Shown: piece after piece, positions 45,926 through 55,875 of the stretch
Position numbering within the stretch: position 1 is the first letter of the stretch
Layout of the letters: each line of letters opens with the position of its first letter
Origin: Rubrivivax sp.
GTDB taxonomy: Bacteria > Pseudomonadota > Gammaproteobacteria > Burkholderiales > Burkholderiaceae_C
Assembly (NCBI GenBank): GCA_030653385.1
Contig: JAURZM010000055.1
Location: forward strand, 1-64,000
Direction: 5' to 3'
DNA length: 64,000 nucleotides
Notes under the pieces: model-generated
Seen by the model: only the letters and a program-made list of their open reading frames with translations
Database searches by the model: none
What the model was told of the DNA's origin: nothing
Translations under genes and position numbers: made by a program

Positions 45926-48838
45926 ATGAAACTGAAGACCGTCGTTGGCAGCCTGGCGCTGCTGGGCCTGGCCACGCATGCCCTCGCACAGACACCGGCG
46001 CCCAGCCAGCGCATCACCGTCACCGGGTCCAGCATCAAGCGCATTGCCGCCGAAGGCGCGCTGCCGGTGCAGACCATCAGCGCGGCGGAACTCACCCGTC
46101 AGGGCATCGTCAATGCCGAGCAGCTGATCGTCACGCTCACCAGCAACGGCAACGGCCTGGACAACATGGCCAGCAACGCCGATGTGGTCTCGGGCCAGTC
46201 GCGCGGCAACAACGGCGCCACCAGTGCCAACCTGCGCGGACAGGGCAGCAATGCGACGCTGATCCTGCTCAACGGCCGTCGCATCGCCGCCCACGGCCTG
46301 AACGGTGGCACCGTCGACCTGAACCAGATTCCCATGGCCGCGGTGGAACGCGTGGAGGTGCTGAAGGACGGCGCGTCATCGATCTACGGCACCGACGCCA
46401 TCGGCGGCGTCATCAACTTCATCCTGCGCAACAACTTTCAGGGCCTGCGCGCTGCAGCCAGCGTCGACGTCACCGAAGCCGGCGGCGGCAACATCCACCG
46501 CGCTTCGCTGGCCGGCGGTTTCGGCGACATCGACACCGACGGCTTCAACCTGCTGGCCACGCTGTCGGTCACCGAGTCGAAGCGCCTGAACGGCAGCGAC
46601 CGCAGCTTCGTCAACAGCTTCCAGCCCGAGCGCGGGCTTTCGCCCGACACGCGCGGCACGCCGTTTGCCACCGTCTTCACCGTCAACACCACCCTGCCGA
46701 ATGCACTGACACGCCCGGGCGGCAACGGCACGCCGGCCAACAACGGCCTGGCACCGCTGATCGGCGGCGTGGCCACAAACGGCATCAACGTGCTGGACCT
46801 GCCTGGCGGCGCCGGCTGTGCCAGCCAGCCCGACATGGGCCCCTACCAGGAAGTGCTGTGGGCGGCCGGTGCCGGCGCGCGCTACGGCTGTGCATGGGAC
46901 AGCGGCAAGTCGGCCGTCATCCAGCAGCCGGTGAAGAACACCAACCTGGTGACACGCGGCACGCTCAAGCTGGGCAGCAACCACATGCTCATCGGCGAGA
47001 TGCTGCTGGGCAAGTCTGAATCGGCCAAGAGCTTCTCCGAGAACCAGATCAGCGGTTCGTCCAACACCGCCAACATCACGCTGGGCAACGGCACCGTGGT
47101 GCCCAGCCCCTTCCGTGACCTCGTCTACCCCAGCACTGGCGCCGGTTACGACCGCGTCTTCAACCAACTGGTGGCGGCCTTCCCGGAACTGGCCGTGAAC
47201 CGCGGCAACGGCATGGCCTTCCGCTGGCGCTGCATGGACTGCGGCCAGCGCCAGATTGCCACCGAAACCGACACCAGCCGTTTCCTGGTGGGCCTGGAAG
47301 GCGTGCTGCCGATCTTCGGCGGATGGGACTACCGCGCCGCCGTGTCACAAGCCAAGAGCAAGAGCAAGAGCGTGCTGGGCAGCGGCTACCACTACATGGA
47401 AGGCTTCGCGAACCTGCTCAAGAACGGCACGCTGAACCCCTTCCTGCTGGCCGGCGAGCAGCAGACGCCGGCCGCGATGGCGGCGCTGGAAGGTGTCTCG
47501 GCGCGCGGCGTCGAGCTCTACGGCGGCGAATTCACGATGACGCAGGTCGACGCCGTGATGTCGGGCCCGGTCTTCAAGCTGCCGGCCGGCGATGTGCTCA
47601 TGGCCGTCGGCGTCGACTCGCGCAGCGAGAAATACAAGTTCAACGGCAACAACAACGCCGGCTTCAGCAGCATCAGCAGCTGGGTCTTCAACGCCCCCTT
47701 CGACAACGTCAACGCACTGGCCGGCGTGAAGCGTGACGTCAACGCCGTCTACACAGAGGTCATCATCCCGGTGCACAAGACGACCGAGATCAACCTCTCG
47801 GTGCGTCACGACCGCTACACCGGCTTCGGTGGCACCACCAACCCCAAAGCCTCGCTGCGCTTCCAGCCCATCGACAGCCTGCTGTTCCGCGCCAGCTACA
47901 GCACCGGCTTCCGCGTGCCCACCTTTAACCAGCTCTACAACGGCATCACCGAGTCGCCCAACACCGGCGCCGGCGTGCCCGACCCCGCCACGTGCCCAGC
48001 CAACGTGGTCAGCGCGACGCCGGGCTGCGAGGCCATCACCTTCACCACGCTGTTCGGCGGCCGCCCCGAGCTGGGCCCGGAAGAGTCGAAGATGGCCAAC
48101 GTCGGCGTGGTTTGGCAGCCTACGCCGGGCTTCAGCGCCAGCCTGGACTGGTGGGACATCCAGCGTGAAGGCGCCATCACCAGCTTCACTTTGGCCACGC
48201 TGCGCAACAACTACAAGCTCTTTCCGGAGGCCTTCATCCGCGAGACGGGCACCAACCGGCTGCTGACCATCGACACGCGGTGGCTGAACGCCGGCGACAC
48301 CGTCACCAAGGGCCTGGAGCTCTCGCTGCGTGGCAACACCGCGATTGCGGGCGCGCGCGTCAGCGCCGGGCTGGACGGCAGCTACCTGCTCGAGAAGAAG
48401 AGCCGCATCGCCACCAGCCCGGATTTCGGCCCCAGCGAGGTGGGCGTGTTCACGCGCAGCAGCGACCTCGGCATCCGATGGAAGCACACCGCTTTCGTGA
48501 CCTACGGTCGCGGCGACTGGAACGCCACGCTGCGCCAGCAGTACAGCGGCAAGTACGCGGGTTATGTGCCACCGGGCATGGCCAACGGCAACTTCGTGGC
48601 CAGCGCCACGCAGTGGGACCCCATCGTCAAGGCCTACACGCTGTACCACGCCAACGTCAGCTACACCGGCATCAAGAACCTGACGCTCACCGCCGGCATC
48701 AAAAACCTGTTCGACAAGGCACCGCCCTACGCGAACAGCTACGACACCAACACCGGCTCGGGCAGCAGCTGGGAGCCGCGTGTGGCTGACCCGCGCGGCC
48801 GCAGCTTCCAGCTGGGCCTGGACTACACGTTCTTCTGA
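45926..48838 (+). CDS. TonB-dependent receptor
   Basis: Signal peptide; plug domain (RITVTGSSIKR, LRGQGSNATLILLNGRRI, VERVEVLKDGASSIYGTDAIGGVINFI); terminal phenylalanine (GLDYTFF). Confidence 0.95.
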   Translation: MKLKTVVGSLALLGLATHALAQTPAPSQRITVTGSSIKRIAAEGALPVQTISAAELTRQGIVNAEQLIVTLTSNGNGLDNMASNADVVSGQSRGNNGATSANLRGQGSNATLILLNGRRIAAHGLNGGTVDLNQIPMAAVERVEVLKDGASSIYGTDAIGGVINFILRNNFQGLRAAASVDVTEAGGGNIHRASLAGGFGDIDTDGFNLLATLSVTESKRLNGSDRSFVNSFQPERGLSPDTRGTPFATVFTVNTTLPNALTRPGGNGTPANNGLAPLIGGVATNGINVLDLPGGAGCASQPDMGPYQEVLWAAGAGARYGCAWDSGKSAVIQQPVKNTNLVTRGTLKLGSNHMLIGEMLLGKSESAKSFSENQISGSSNTANITLGNGTVVPSPFRDLVYPSTGAGYDRVFNQLVAAFPELAVNRGNGMAFRWRCMDCGQRQIATETDTSRFLVGLEGVLPIFGGWDYRAAVSQAKSKSKSVLGSGYHYMEGFANLLKNGTLNPFLLAGEQQTPAAMAALEGVSARGVELYGGEFTMTQVDAVMSGPVFKLPAGDVLMAVGVDSRSEKYKFNGNNNAGFSSISSWVFNAPFDNVNALAGVKRDVNAVYTEVIIPVHKTTEINLSVRHDRYTGFGGTTNPKASLRFQPIDSLLFRASYSTGFRVPTFNQLYNGITESPNTGAGVPDPATCPANVVSATPGCEAITFTTLFGGRPELGPEESKMANVGVVWQPTPGFSASLDWWDIQREGAITSFTLATLRNNYKLFPEAFIRETGTNRLLTIDTRWLNAGDTVTKGLELSLRGNTAIAGARVSAGLDGSYLLEKKSRIATSPDFGPSEVGVFTRSSDLGIRWKHTAFVTYGRGDWNATLRQQYSGKYAGYVPPGMANGNFVASATQWDPIVKAYTLYHANVSYTGIKNLTLTAGIKNLFDKAPPYANSYDTNTGSGSSWEPRVADPRGRSFQLGLDYTFF

Positions 48839-48856
48839 GCCAGACTGCGACGGCGG

Positions 48857-48881
48857 GGGGCCTCGCACGAGGCCCCTTTTT
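48857..48881 (+). terminator. Rho-independent terminator/attenuator between TonB receptor and ABC genes
   Basis: GGGGCCTC-GCAC-GAGGCCCC followed by TTTTT. Confidence 0.88.
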
Positions 48882-48902
48882 GTTTGAAGGCCGCCACCGC
48901 CG

Positions 48903-49928
48903 ATGTTCACCCTGCTGCTGAAGAAGCTCGCCGCGCTGCTGCCCACGCTGCTGGGCGTGACGCTGGTGGCCTTCGCGCTGATCCGGCTGATCCCGGGTGA
49001 CCCGATCGAGATCATGGTCGGCGAGCGCCGGCTCGACGAAGCCGCGCGCACCGCGCTGATGGCGCAACTGGGGCTGGACCAGCCGCTGCCCGTGCAGTAC
49101 CTGCACTATCTCGGCCAGCTGCTGCAGGGCGACCTGGGCAAGAGCCTGGTCACGCGGGAGCCCGTCTCGGCCGAGTTCGCGGTGCTCTTCCCGGCCACCG
49201 TGGAACTGGCGCTGGGCGCGCTGCTGCTGGCGCTGCTGCTGGGCCTGCCGCTGGGCATTGCCGCGGCGCTGAAGCGCGGCTCGTGGTTCGACCAGCTGGT
49301 GATGGCCGTGGCCACCTTGGGCAACAGCATGCCGGTGTTCTGGTGGGGGCTGATCCTCATCATGTTCTTCAGCGTCGGGCTGGAGTGGACGCCGGTCAGC
49401 GGCCGCATCGGCATCGAGTACGACGTCGACACGGTCAGCGGCTTCATGCTGGTCGACAGCCTGCTGGCCGACCTGCGCGGCCAGGAGACCGGCGCCTTCC
49501 GCAGCGCCGTGCTGCACCTGGCGCTACCGGCCACAGTGCTGGGCACGATACCGATGGCGGTGGTGGCGCGCATGACACGCAGCGCGATGCTGGACGTGCT
49601 GCGCGAGGACTACATGCGCACCGCGCGCGCCAAGGGCCTGGGCCCGGCGCGTGTCATCGTGCACCACGGGCTGCGCAACGCGCTGATCCCGGTCGTCACC
49701 GTGCTCGGCCTGCAGGTGGGCAGCCTGCTCGGCGGCGCGGTGCTCACCGAGACCATCTTCTCGTGGCCCGGCATCGGCAAGTGGCTCATCGACGCCATCG
49801 CGCGGCGCGACTACCCCGTGGTGCAGGCCGGCATCCTGATATCGGCGCTGGTCTTCATCGCCGTCAACCTGCTCGTCGACCTGCTGTACGGCGTCGTGAA
49901 CCCGCGGCTGCGTGGGGGCGGACATTGA
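48903..49928 (+). CDS. dipeptide/oligopeptide ABC transporter permease (DppB/OppB type)
   Basis: FTLLLKKLAALLPTLLGVTLVAFALIRLIPGDP; DYMRTARAKGLGPARVIVHHGLRNALIPVVTVLGLQ. Confidence 0.93.
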   Translation: MFTLLLKKLAALLPTLLGVTLVAFALIRLIPGDPIEIMVGERRLDEAARTALMAQLGLDQPLPVQYLHYLGQLLQGDLGKSLVTREPVSAEFAVLFPATVELALGALLLALLLGLPLGIAAALKRGSWFDQLVMAVATLGNSMPVFWWGLILIMFFSVGLEWTPVSGRIGIEYDVDTVSGFMLVDSLLADLRGQETGAFRSAVLHLALPATVLGTIPMAVVARMTRSAMLDVLREDYMRTARAKGLGPARVIVHHGLRNALIPVVTVLGLQVGSLLGGAVLTETIFSWPGIGKWLIDAIARRDYPVVQAGILISALVFIAVNLLVDLLYGVVNPRLRGGGH

Positions 49929-50839
49929 GCGTGGTGACGCCACTGGGCGAGGCCCTGCCGACCGACACGCCGCCGCCGTCGCCGTGGCGCGAGTTCGTCA
50001 CAGCGTTCACCGCCAACCGCGGTGCCACCATCGCCTTCTTCGTCTTCGTCGCCGTCGTGCTGGGGGCGCTGTTCGCGTCCTGGCTGGCCCCGCACGACCC
50101 GCTGCAGCAGTTCCGCGACCACATGCTGACGCCGCCTTTGTGGCAGGCCGGCGGGCTGGCGATGTTCCCGCTGGGCACCGACGAGCTCGGCCGCTGCCTG
50201 CTCAGCCGGCTGCTGCACGGCGGGCGCATCTCGCTGCTCATCGGCTTCAGCGCCGTGACGCTGGCACTGCTGCCAGGCGTGGTGCTGGGCCTGGTGGCGG
50301 CCTTCGGCAAGGGGTGGATGTCGGCCACCATCATGCGGCTGATGGACGTGCTGCTGGCGCTCCCCGGGCTGCTGCTGGCCATCGCCGTCATCAGCATCCT
50401 GGGGCCGGGGCTGGTGAACACGGTGATCGCCATCGCGGTGGGCGCGCTGCCCGGCTACGTGCGGCTGACACGCGGCGCGGCGCTGGGTGAGCTGGCCAAG
50501 GACTACGTCACCGCCAGCCGGGTGGCGGGTGCGGGGCGGCTGCGCCTGATGTTCGACACCGTGCTGCCGAACTGCCTGGGGCCGCTGATCATCAACGCCA
50601 CCCTGGGCTTCAGCTCGGCCATCCTGGAGAGCGCGGCACTCGGTTTCCTGGGCCTGGGTGTGCAACCGCCGCTGCCCGAGTGGGGCAGCATGCTGAGCGC
50701 CGCGCGCGACTACATCGAGCGTGCACCGTGGGTGGTGACGCTGCCCGGGCTGACCATCCTGGGCACCGTGCTGGCCATCAACCTGATGGGCGACGGGCTG
50801 CGCGACGCGCTCGACCCGAAGCTGCGTTCAGCCTCATGA
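49925..50839 (+). CDS. dipeptide/oligopeptide ABC transporter permease (DppC/OppC type)
   Basis: [53 protein letters not shown] start in TTGA overlap. Confidence 0.93.
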   Translation: MSVVTPLGEALPTDTPPPSPWREFVTAFTANRGATIAFFVFVAVVLGALFASWLAPHDPLQQFRDHMLTPPLWQAGGLAMFPLGTDELGRCLLSRLLHGGRISLLIGFSAVTLALLPGVVLGLVAAFGKGWMSATIMRLMDVLLALPGLLLAIAVISILGPGLVNTVIAIAVGALPGYVRLTRGAALGELAKDYVTASRVAGAGRLRLMFDTVLPNCLGPLIINATLGFSSAILESAALGFLGLGVQPPLPEWGSMLSAARDYIERAPWVVTLPGLTILGTVLAINLMGDGLRDALDPKLRSAS

Positions 50840-51804
50840 CCGCCTTGCTGGAAGTGCGCAACCTGCGCGTGAACTTCGGCGGCTTCACCGCCGTCGACGG
50901 CGTCGACTTCGAGGTCGCGCCCGGCGAGCTGCTGGGCATCGTCGGTGAGTCGGGCAGCGGCAAGAGCGTGGCGATGATGGCGCTGATGGGCCTCGTCGAC
51001 ACGCCCGGCATCGTCAGCGCCGACGTGCTGCGCTTCGACGGCCACGACTTGTTGACGATGAGCGCGGCGCAGCGCCGGCACATCATCGGCAAGGACATCG
51101 CGATGGTGTTCCAGGACGCGCTGAACAGCCTGAACCCGAGCCACACCGTCGGCGACCAGGTGCGCGAGGTGCTGCACGTGCACCTGGGCCTGCGCGGCGC
51201 GGCGTTGGAAGCGCATGTGCTCGAACTCTTCGAACTGGTGGAGATACCGGCCGCGAAACAGCGCCTGCGCAACTACCCGCACCAGATGAGCGGCGGCATG
51301 AACCAGCGCGTGATGATCGCGATGGCCATCGCGTGCCAACCGCGCCTGCTGATCGCCGACGAGCCCACCACGGCGCTGGACGTCACCATCCAGGCCCAGG
51401 TGATGGACCTGCTGGCCCGCCTGCAGCGTGAACGGGGCCTGAGCCTGGTGCTGATCACGCACGACCTGGCCGTGGTGGCCGAGATGGCGCGCGAAATGGC
51501 GCACCGGGTGGTCGTGATGTACGCCGGCCAGGTGGTGGAAACGGGTGCCGTCGACACCCTCTTCGAGCAACCGCGCCACCCCTACACGGCGGCACTGCTG
51601 GCTGCGCTGCCCGAACGCAGTGCGGGGCAGCGGCGCCTGGCCGCGCTGCCCGGCATCGTGCCCGGGCGCCACGACCGTCCGCCAGGCTGCCTGCTGGCGC
51701 CGCGCTGCGACCGGGCGCAGGCGCGCTGCCTGGCCCTGCGGCCGCCGTTGGCCGACGGTGTGCGCTGCTTCTTCCCCTTGTCCGCCGCCCATGACCCCGG
51801 ATAA
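50836..51804 (+). CDS. peptide ABC transporter ATP-binding protein (DppD/OppD type)
   Basis: [51 protein letters not shown]-terminal Cys-containing Opp/Dpp extension. Confidence 0.94.
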   Translation: MTALLEVRNLRVNFGGFTAVDGVDFEVAPGELLGIVGESGSGKSVAMMALMGLVDTPGIVSADVLRFDGHDLLTMSAAQRRHIIGKDIAMVFQDALNSLNPSHTVGDQVREVLHVHLGLRGAALEAHVLELFELVEIPAAKQRLRNYPHQMSGGMNQRVMIAMAIACQPRLLIADEPTTALDVTIQAQVMDLLARLQRERGLSLVLITHDLAVVAEMAREMAHRVVVMYAGQVVETGAVDTLFEQPRHPYTAALLAALPERSAGQRRLAALPGIVPGRHDRPPGCLLAPRCDRAQARCLALRPPLADGVRCFFPLSAAHDPG

Positions 51805-52777
51805 GGCGCCGGCCCTGCGCGCGGTCGACCTGGCGCGCCACTACGCCGTCAGCCGCGGCCTGCTCGGCGACCTGCGGCAGGGCCCCACGGTGGTCAAGGC
51901 GCTGGACGGCGTGAGCTTCGCGCTGCAACCCGGCCGCACGCTGGCGGTGGTGGGTGAGTCCGGCTGCGGCAAGAGCACGCTGGCCCGCCAGCTGACCCTG
52001 ATCGAGCCGCCCACCGCGGGCGCGCTCTACATCTCGGGGCAGAACGCGGCGATGGCCGATGCGGCCACCGTGCAGCGCCTGCGCCGGCGTGTGCAGATGG
52101 TGTTCCAGAACCCCTATGCCTCGCTCAACCCGCGCAAGACCATCGCTGCGGCGCTGAACGAGCCGCTCGCCATCAACACCAGCTTCGACGCTGCCGAGAG
52201 ACGCGAGCGTGTGCTGCAGATGGTCCAGCGCGTGGGTCTGCGCCCCGAGCACGCGCAGCGTTACCCGCACATGTTCAGCGGCGGCCAGCGCCAGCGCATC
52301 GCCGTGGCGCGCGCGATGATGCTGGACCCGGCGGTGGTGGTGGCCGACGAACCCACCTCGGCGCTGGACGTCAGCATCCAGGCGCAGATCCTCAACCTCT
52401 TGATGGACCTGCAGGACGCCACCGGCACGGCCTACGTCTTCATCAGCCACAACCTGGCGGTGGTGGAACACGTGGCGCACGACGTGATGGTGATGTACTT
52501 CGGCAGTGCCGTGGAGCAGGGCCCGAAAGCGCAGGTGCTGGGCGCACCGCTGCACCCGTACACGCAGGCGCTGCTGTCGGCCGTGCCGGCGCTGCGCGCA
52601 CAGGACCGCCGCCAGCGTGTGCCCCTGCAGGGCGAGATGCCCAGCCCGCTGGCACCGCCCACGGGTTGCGCCTTCCACACACGCTGCCCGCTGGCGCAGG
52701 CGCGTTGCCGCGAAGAGGTGCCGGCGCTGCGCGAGCTGGCCGGGCGGCGTGTGGCCTGTCACGTGGTGGCCGGCTGA
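51791..52777 (+). CDS. peptide ABC transporter ATP-binding protein (DppF/OppF type)
   Basis: [57 protein letters not shown]. Confidence 0.94.
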   Translation: MTPDKAPALRAVDLARHYAVSRGLLGDLRQGPTVVKALDGVSFALQPGRTLAVVGESGCGKSTLARQLTLIEPPTAGALYISGQNAAMADAATVQRLRRRVQMVFQNPYASLNPRKTIAAALNEPLAINTSFDAAERRERVLQMVQRVGLRPEHAQRYPHMFSGGQRQRIAVARAMMLDPAVVVADEPTSALDVSIQAQILNLLMDLQDATGTAYVFISHNLAVVEHVAHDVMVMYFGSAVEQGPKAQVLGAPLHPYTQALLSAVPALRAQDRRQRVPLQGEMPSPLAPPTGCAFHTRCPLAQARCREEVPALRELAGRRVACHVVAG

Positions 52778-52869
52778 GCTCGCGCGTCATGCACCTGCTT
52801 GCCGCTCCAGCCCTAAACTCGCGGCCGCCTGCCACCACTGGGCCGACCTGCCGCGCCTAAGCACACCCC

Positions 52870-53919
52870 ATGCAAGACCCTGCCCTCGCCCAGGCGCTGC
52901 GCGCCGCCATCCTGGCGCAGGACTTCGCGTCGACGCCCGACTCCTGGCAGCGCGACGCGCCGCTGGGCCTGCACCCCAGCATCGACCTCGCACTGGCGGT
53001 CTTCCCGCCCGCCGGGCCACCGCGCTGGGCCAACGTGCTGTTCTCGCGTGAACATCTTCAGGGCATGGTGGCGGACATCGGTGCAGACGCCGGTGCCGTG
53101 CGCAACGTGCAGTTCATGGCCGATCTGCAGGACGCACGCGGCGACTCCATCGCCTGGCTGCCGGGGGCCGACTGGGCGCAGCTGAACTTCCCGGTGCTGG
53201 CCGGCAGCGGCCCGCTGCGTTTCGTCGCGCCTTACCCGGCATCACTGCTCAAGCTGATGGTGGGCTTCGGCGTCGCGCTGGCCGTCGACCGCGGCCTGTG
53301 CGACTGGCCCGCGGCGCTGGAACCGATGATCGCCATCAGCGACAACCGCTCGACCGACGAGTGCGTCGCACTGCTGCACCGCTGCGGTGTCGTCGACCTG
53401 CTCAACCAGGCCTTCGCTCAACGTGGCCTGGTCACGCTGCAGCTCAACGACACCACGCCGGCCGGCGGCTGGCGCAACGCCGACGGCGCCGGCGTCGGCC
53501 ACATCCACATGACGGCCTGGGACAGCGTTCGGCTGCTGTGGCTGATCGACGCCACGGCGCCACCGCCGCCCTGGCTGCCGCCCGGCCTGCCGCCGTTGTT
53601 GCAGCCCGCCAGCGCCGCCCGCCTGCACGACGTGCTGCGGCGCCAGCAGCTCGACGAGACGCTGTCCTCGGGCACGCTCAGGCGCCTGCCCGGCTGGGTG
53701 GCCGGGCTGCCCGACGCGCCCGACTTCGCGCACAAGACGGGCAACACCGACAACTACGCGTCCGACGCCGGCATCGTGCGGCGCGGTGAACTGCACTACA
53801 TCATCGCCGTGCTCACCAGCCTGGGCCGCCGCTATGCCCCCTTGGCCGCAGCGTCCACCACCTGGCGGCTGCCGGCACTGGGGGCGGCGGTGCACCGCAT
53901 CGTCGAAGGGCTGGTCTGA
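52870..53919 (+). CDS. class A beta-lactamase-fold serine hydrolase, no evident signal peptide
   Basis: SxxK (PASLLKLM), SDN (AISDNRSTDE), KTG (AHKTGNTDNYASDAGIV) in the correct order. Confidence 0.85.
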   Translation: MQDPALAQALRAAILAQDFASTPDSWQRDAPLGLHPSIDLALAVFPPAGPPRWANVLFSREHLQGMVADIGADAGAVRNVQFMADLQDARGDSIAWLPGADWAQLNFPVLAGSGPLRFVAPYPASLLKLMVGFGVALAVDRGLCDWPAALEPMIAISDNRSTDECVALLHRCGVVDLLNQAFAQRGLVTLQLNDTTPAGGWRNADGAGVGHIHMTAWDSVRLLWLIDATAPPPPWLPPGLPPLLQPASAARLHDVLRRQQLDETLSSGTLRRLPGWVAGLPDAPDFAHKTGNTDNYASDAGIVRRGELHYIIAVLTSLGRRYAPLAAASTTWRLPALGAAVHRIVEGLV

Positions 53920-54899
53920 ACGCGCCGGGCGCCTGCCTCAGCTTCGGCGGCTACCCGACGCTGCCGCCGGGCAGCCTCATCGGCGTCATCGCACCCGCCG
54001 GCCCCGTGACGCCCGAGCGCCTGGCCGCCGTGCCGGCGCTGTACGCGCGTTTCGGCTACCGCTGCCGCATCTACCCCGGTTGCAGCCAGCGCAGCGGCTA
54101 CCTCGCGGGCCCCGACGCGCAGCGCCTGGCCGACCTGCACGCCGCGCTGGCCGACCCCGAGGTGGCGGCGCTGCACGCCGTCCGCGGCGGCTACGGCTGC
54201 ATGCGCCTGCTCGATGCCGTCGACACGGCGCTGCTGCGCGCACATCCCAAACTGCTCATCGGCTACAGCGACCTCACCGCGCTGCACGCGCTGTGGGCGC
54301 GCGAGGGCCTGGCTGCGCTGCACGCACCGATGGCGGCTTCCGACCTGCTGCTGCCGGGCCGGGAGGCCGACTGCGACGCCCTCTTCACGCTGCTGCGAGG
54401 CGGCCTGCACGCCGGCGAAGTGCTGGCGCCCACGCTCGAGCCGTCACCGCTGCACGTGGGCGGCCGCGCCGAAGGCCGGCTGGTCGGCGGCAACCTCAGC
54501 CTGGTGGCGGCGCTGCTGGGCACGCCCTGGGCCTGGGACATGCGCGGCGCGCTGCTCTTCCTGGAGGACGTGAGCGAAGACCTCTACCGCGTCGACCGCC
54601 TGCTGACGCAGCTGCGCCTGGCCGGTGTGCTGGACGCCGCCGCGGGCATCGTGCTGGGCAGCTTCACCGAAGCCGAATCACCCGCGGCGCTGCTGCAGTC
54701 GCTGCTGCAGCCTTTGTGCGAGCGCCAGCGCAAACCGCTGCTGGCCGGCTGGCCCGCCGGCCACGGCACGCCCCACCGGCCGCTGCCGCTGGGCCTGAAC
54801 GCGGTGCTCGACGCCGACGCCGGCACCCTCACATTGACTCAGACGCTGCTGCACGGCCCGGGTCCGTCAGCGGCGCTGTCGGAGCAAGCCGCAGAATAG
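53916..54899 (+). CDS. S66 family LD-carboxypeptidase (LdcA/MccF-like)
   Basis: LPPGSLIGVIAPAGPV N-terminus, AVRGGYGCMRLLDAVD, LIGYSDLTALHALWAREGLAALHAPM, GNLSLVAALLGTPW; CTG start inferred. Confidence 0.88.
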   Translation: MNAPGACLSFGGYPTLPPGSLIGVIAPAGPVTPERLAAVPALYARFGYRCRIYPGCSQRSGYLAGPDAQRLADLHAALADPEVAALHAVRGGYGCMRLLDAVDTALLRAHPKLLIGYSDLTALHALWAREGLAALHAPMAASDLLLPGREADCDALFTLLRGGLHAGEVLAPTLEPSPLHVGGRAEGRLVGGNLSLVAALLGTPWAWDMRGALLFLEDVSEDLYRVDRLLTQLRLAGVLDAAAGIVLGSFTEAESPAALLQSLLQPLCERQRKPLLAGWPAGHGTPHRPLPLGLNAVLDADAGTLTLTQTLLHGPGPSAALSEQAAE

Positions 54900-54933
54900 C
54901 GCGACCACTCTGCGGCGCCTCGCCGCCCCCGCC

Positions 54934-55875
54934 ATGACCCAGCCTACCCTGGCCACTTCCCTCCATGCCCTGGGCCCCGCCGTGCAGACGACGACGCTGC
55001 GCTCCCTGCCCCTCATCGCCCGCGGCAAGGTACGCGACCTCTATGCCGTCGGCAGCGACCGCATGCTGATGGTGGCCAGCGACCGGCTGAGCGCCTTCGA
55101 CGTGGTCATGAAGGCGCCCGTGCCCGGCAAGGGTAGGCTGCTCACCGAGATGGCGCTGTTCTGGTTCGATCTGCTGAAAGGCGTCGTGACCAACCACCTC
55201 AGCGGTGATGCACCCGAGAGCGTGGTCGCGCCCGACGAGGTGGCGCAGGTGCAGGGCCGCAGCATGCTGGTGAAGCGCCTGACGCCGCTGCCCTGCGAAG
55301 CGGTGGTGCGCGGCTACGTCGTCGGTTCGGGCTGGAAGGAGTACACGAAGAGCGGCACCGTCTGCGGCATCGCCATGCCCGCCGGCCTGCAGATGACGAC
55401 GCCGCTGGCCGCACCCATCTTCACGCCGGCCACCAAGGCCGCCGTCGGCGACCACGACGAGAACATCTCGTTTGCCCAGCTCGAAAGCCTGCTGGGCGCG
55501 GTGCGTGCGACCGAGGTGCGCGATACCGCGATCCGCATCTACACCGTGGCGCGCGAATACGCGGCCACACGCGGCATCGTCATCGCCGACACCAAGTTCG
55601 AGTTCGGCCTGGATGACGCCGGCACGCTGACGCTGATGGACGAGGTGCTGACGCCCGACTCGTCGCGTTTCTGGCTCGCCGACGAACTGGCGCAGGGGCG
55701 CATCGTGGCGCTGGACAAGCAGCCGCTGCGCGACTGGCTGGCGTCCACCGGGGTCACAGGCGGCGCCGAGCAGGCCGCGCTGGACCTGCCCGACGAGGTC
55801 ATCCTGGGTGTGCACGAACGCTATGCCCGGGCGCACCGCCAGCTGTGCGGCAGTGCAGCCGGGACCGCAGCGTGA
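54934..55875 (+). CDS. purC: phosphoribosylaminoimidazole-succinocarboxamide synthase
   Basis: ARGKVRDLYAVGSDRMLMVASDRLSAFDVVM; CEAVVRGYVVGSGWKEY; IADTKFEFGLD. Confidence 0.96.
   Translation: MTQPTLATSLHALGPAVQTTTLRSLPLIARGKVRDLYAVGSDRMLMVASDRLSAFDVVMKAPVPGKGRLLTEMALFWFDLLKGVVTNHLSGDAPESVVAPDEVAQVQGRSMLVKRLTPLPCEAVVRGYVVGSGWKEYTKSGTVCGIAMPAGLQMTTPLAAPIFTPATKAAVGDHDENISFAQLESLLGAVRATEVRDTAIRIYTVAREYAATRGIVIADTKFEFGLDDAGTLTLMDEVLTPDSSRFWLADELAQGRIVALDKQPLRDWLASTGVTGGAEQAALDLPDEVILGVHERYARAHRQLCGSAAGTAA

Noticed and set aside
52870-53919. Antibiotic-resistance beta-lactamase call
   Set aside because: All three motifs present, but no signal peptide and a peptide-recycling neighbourhood make a resistance role unproven.
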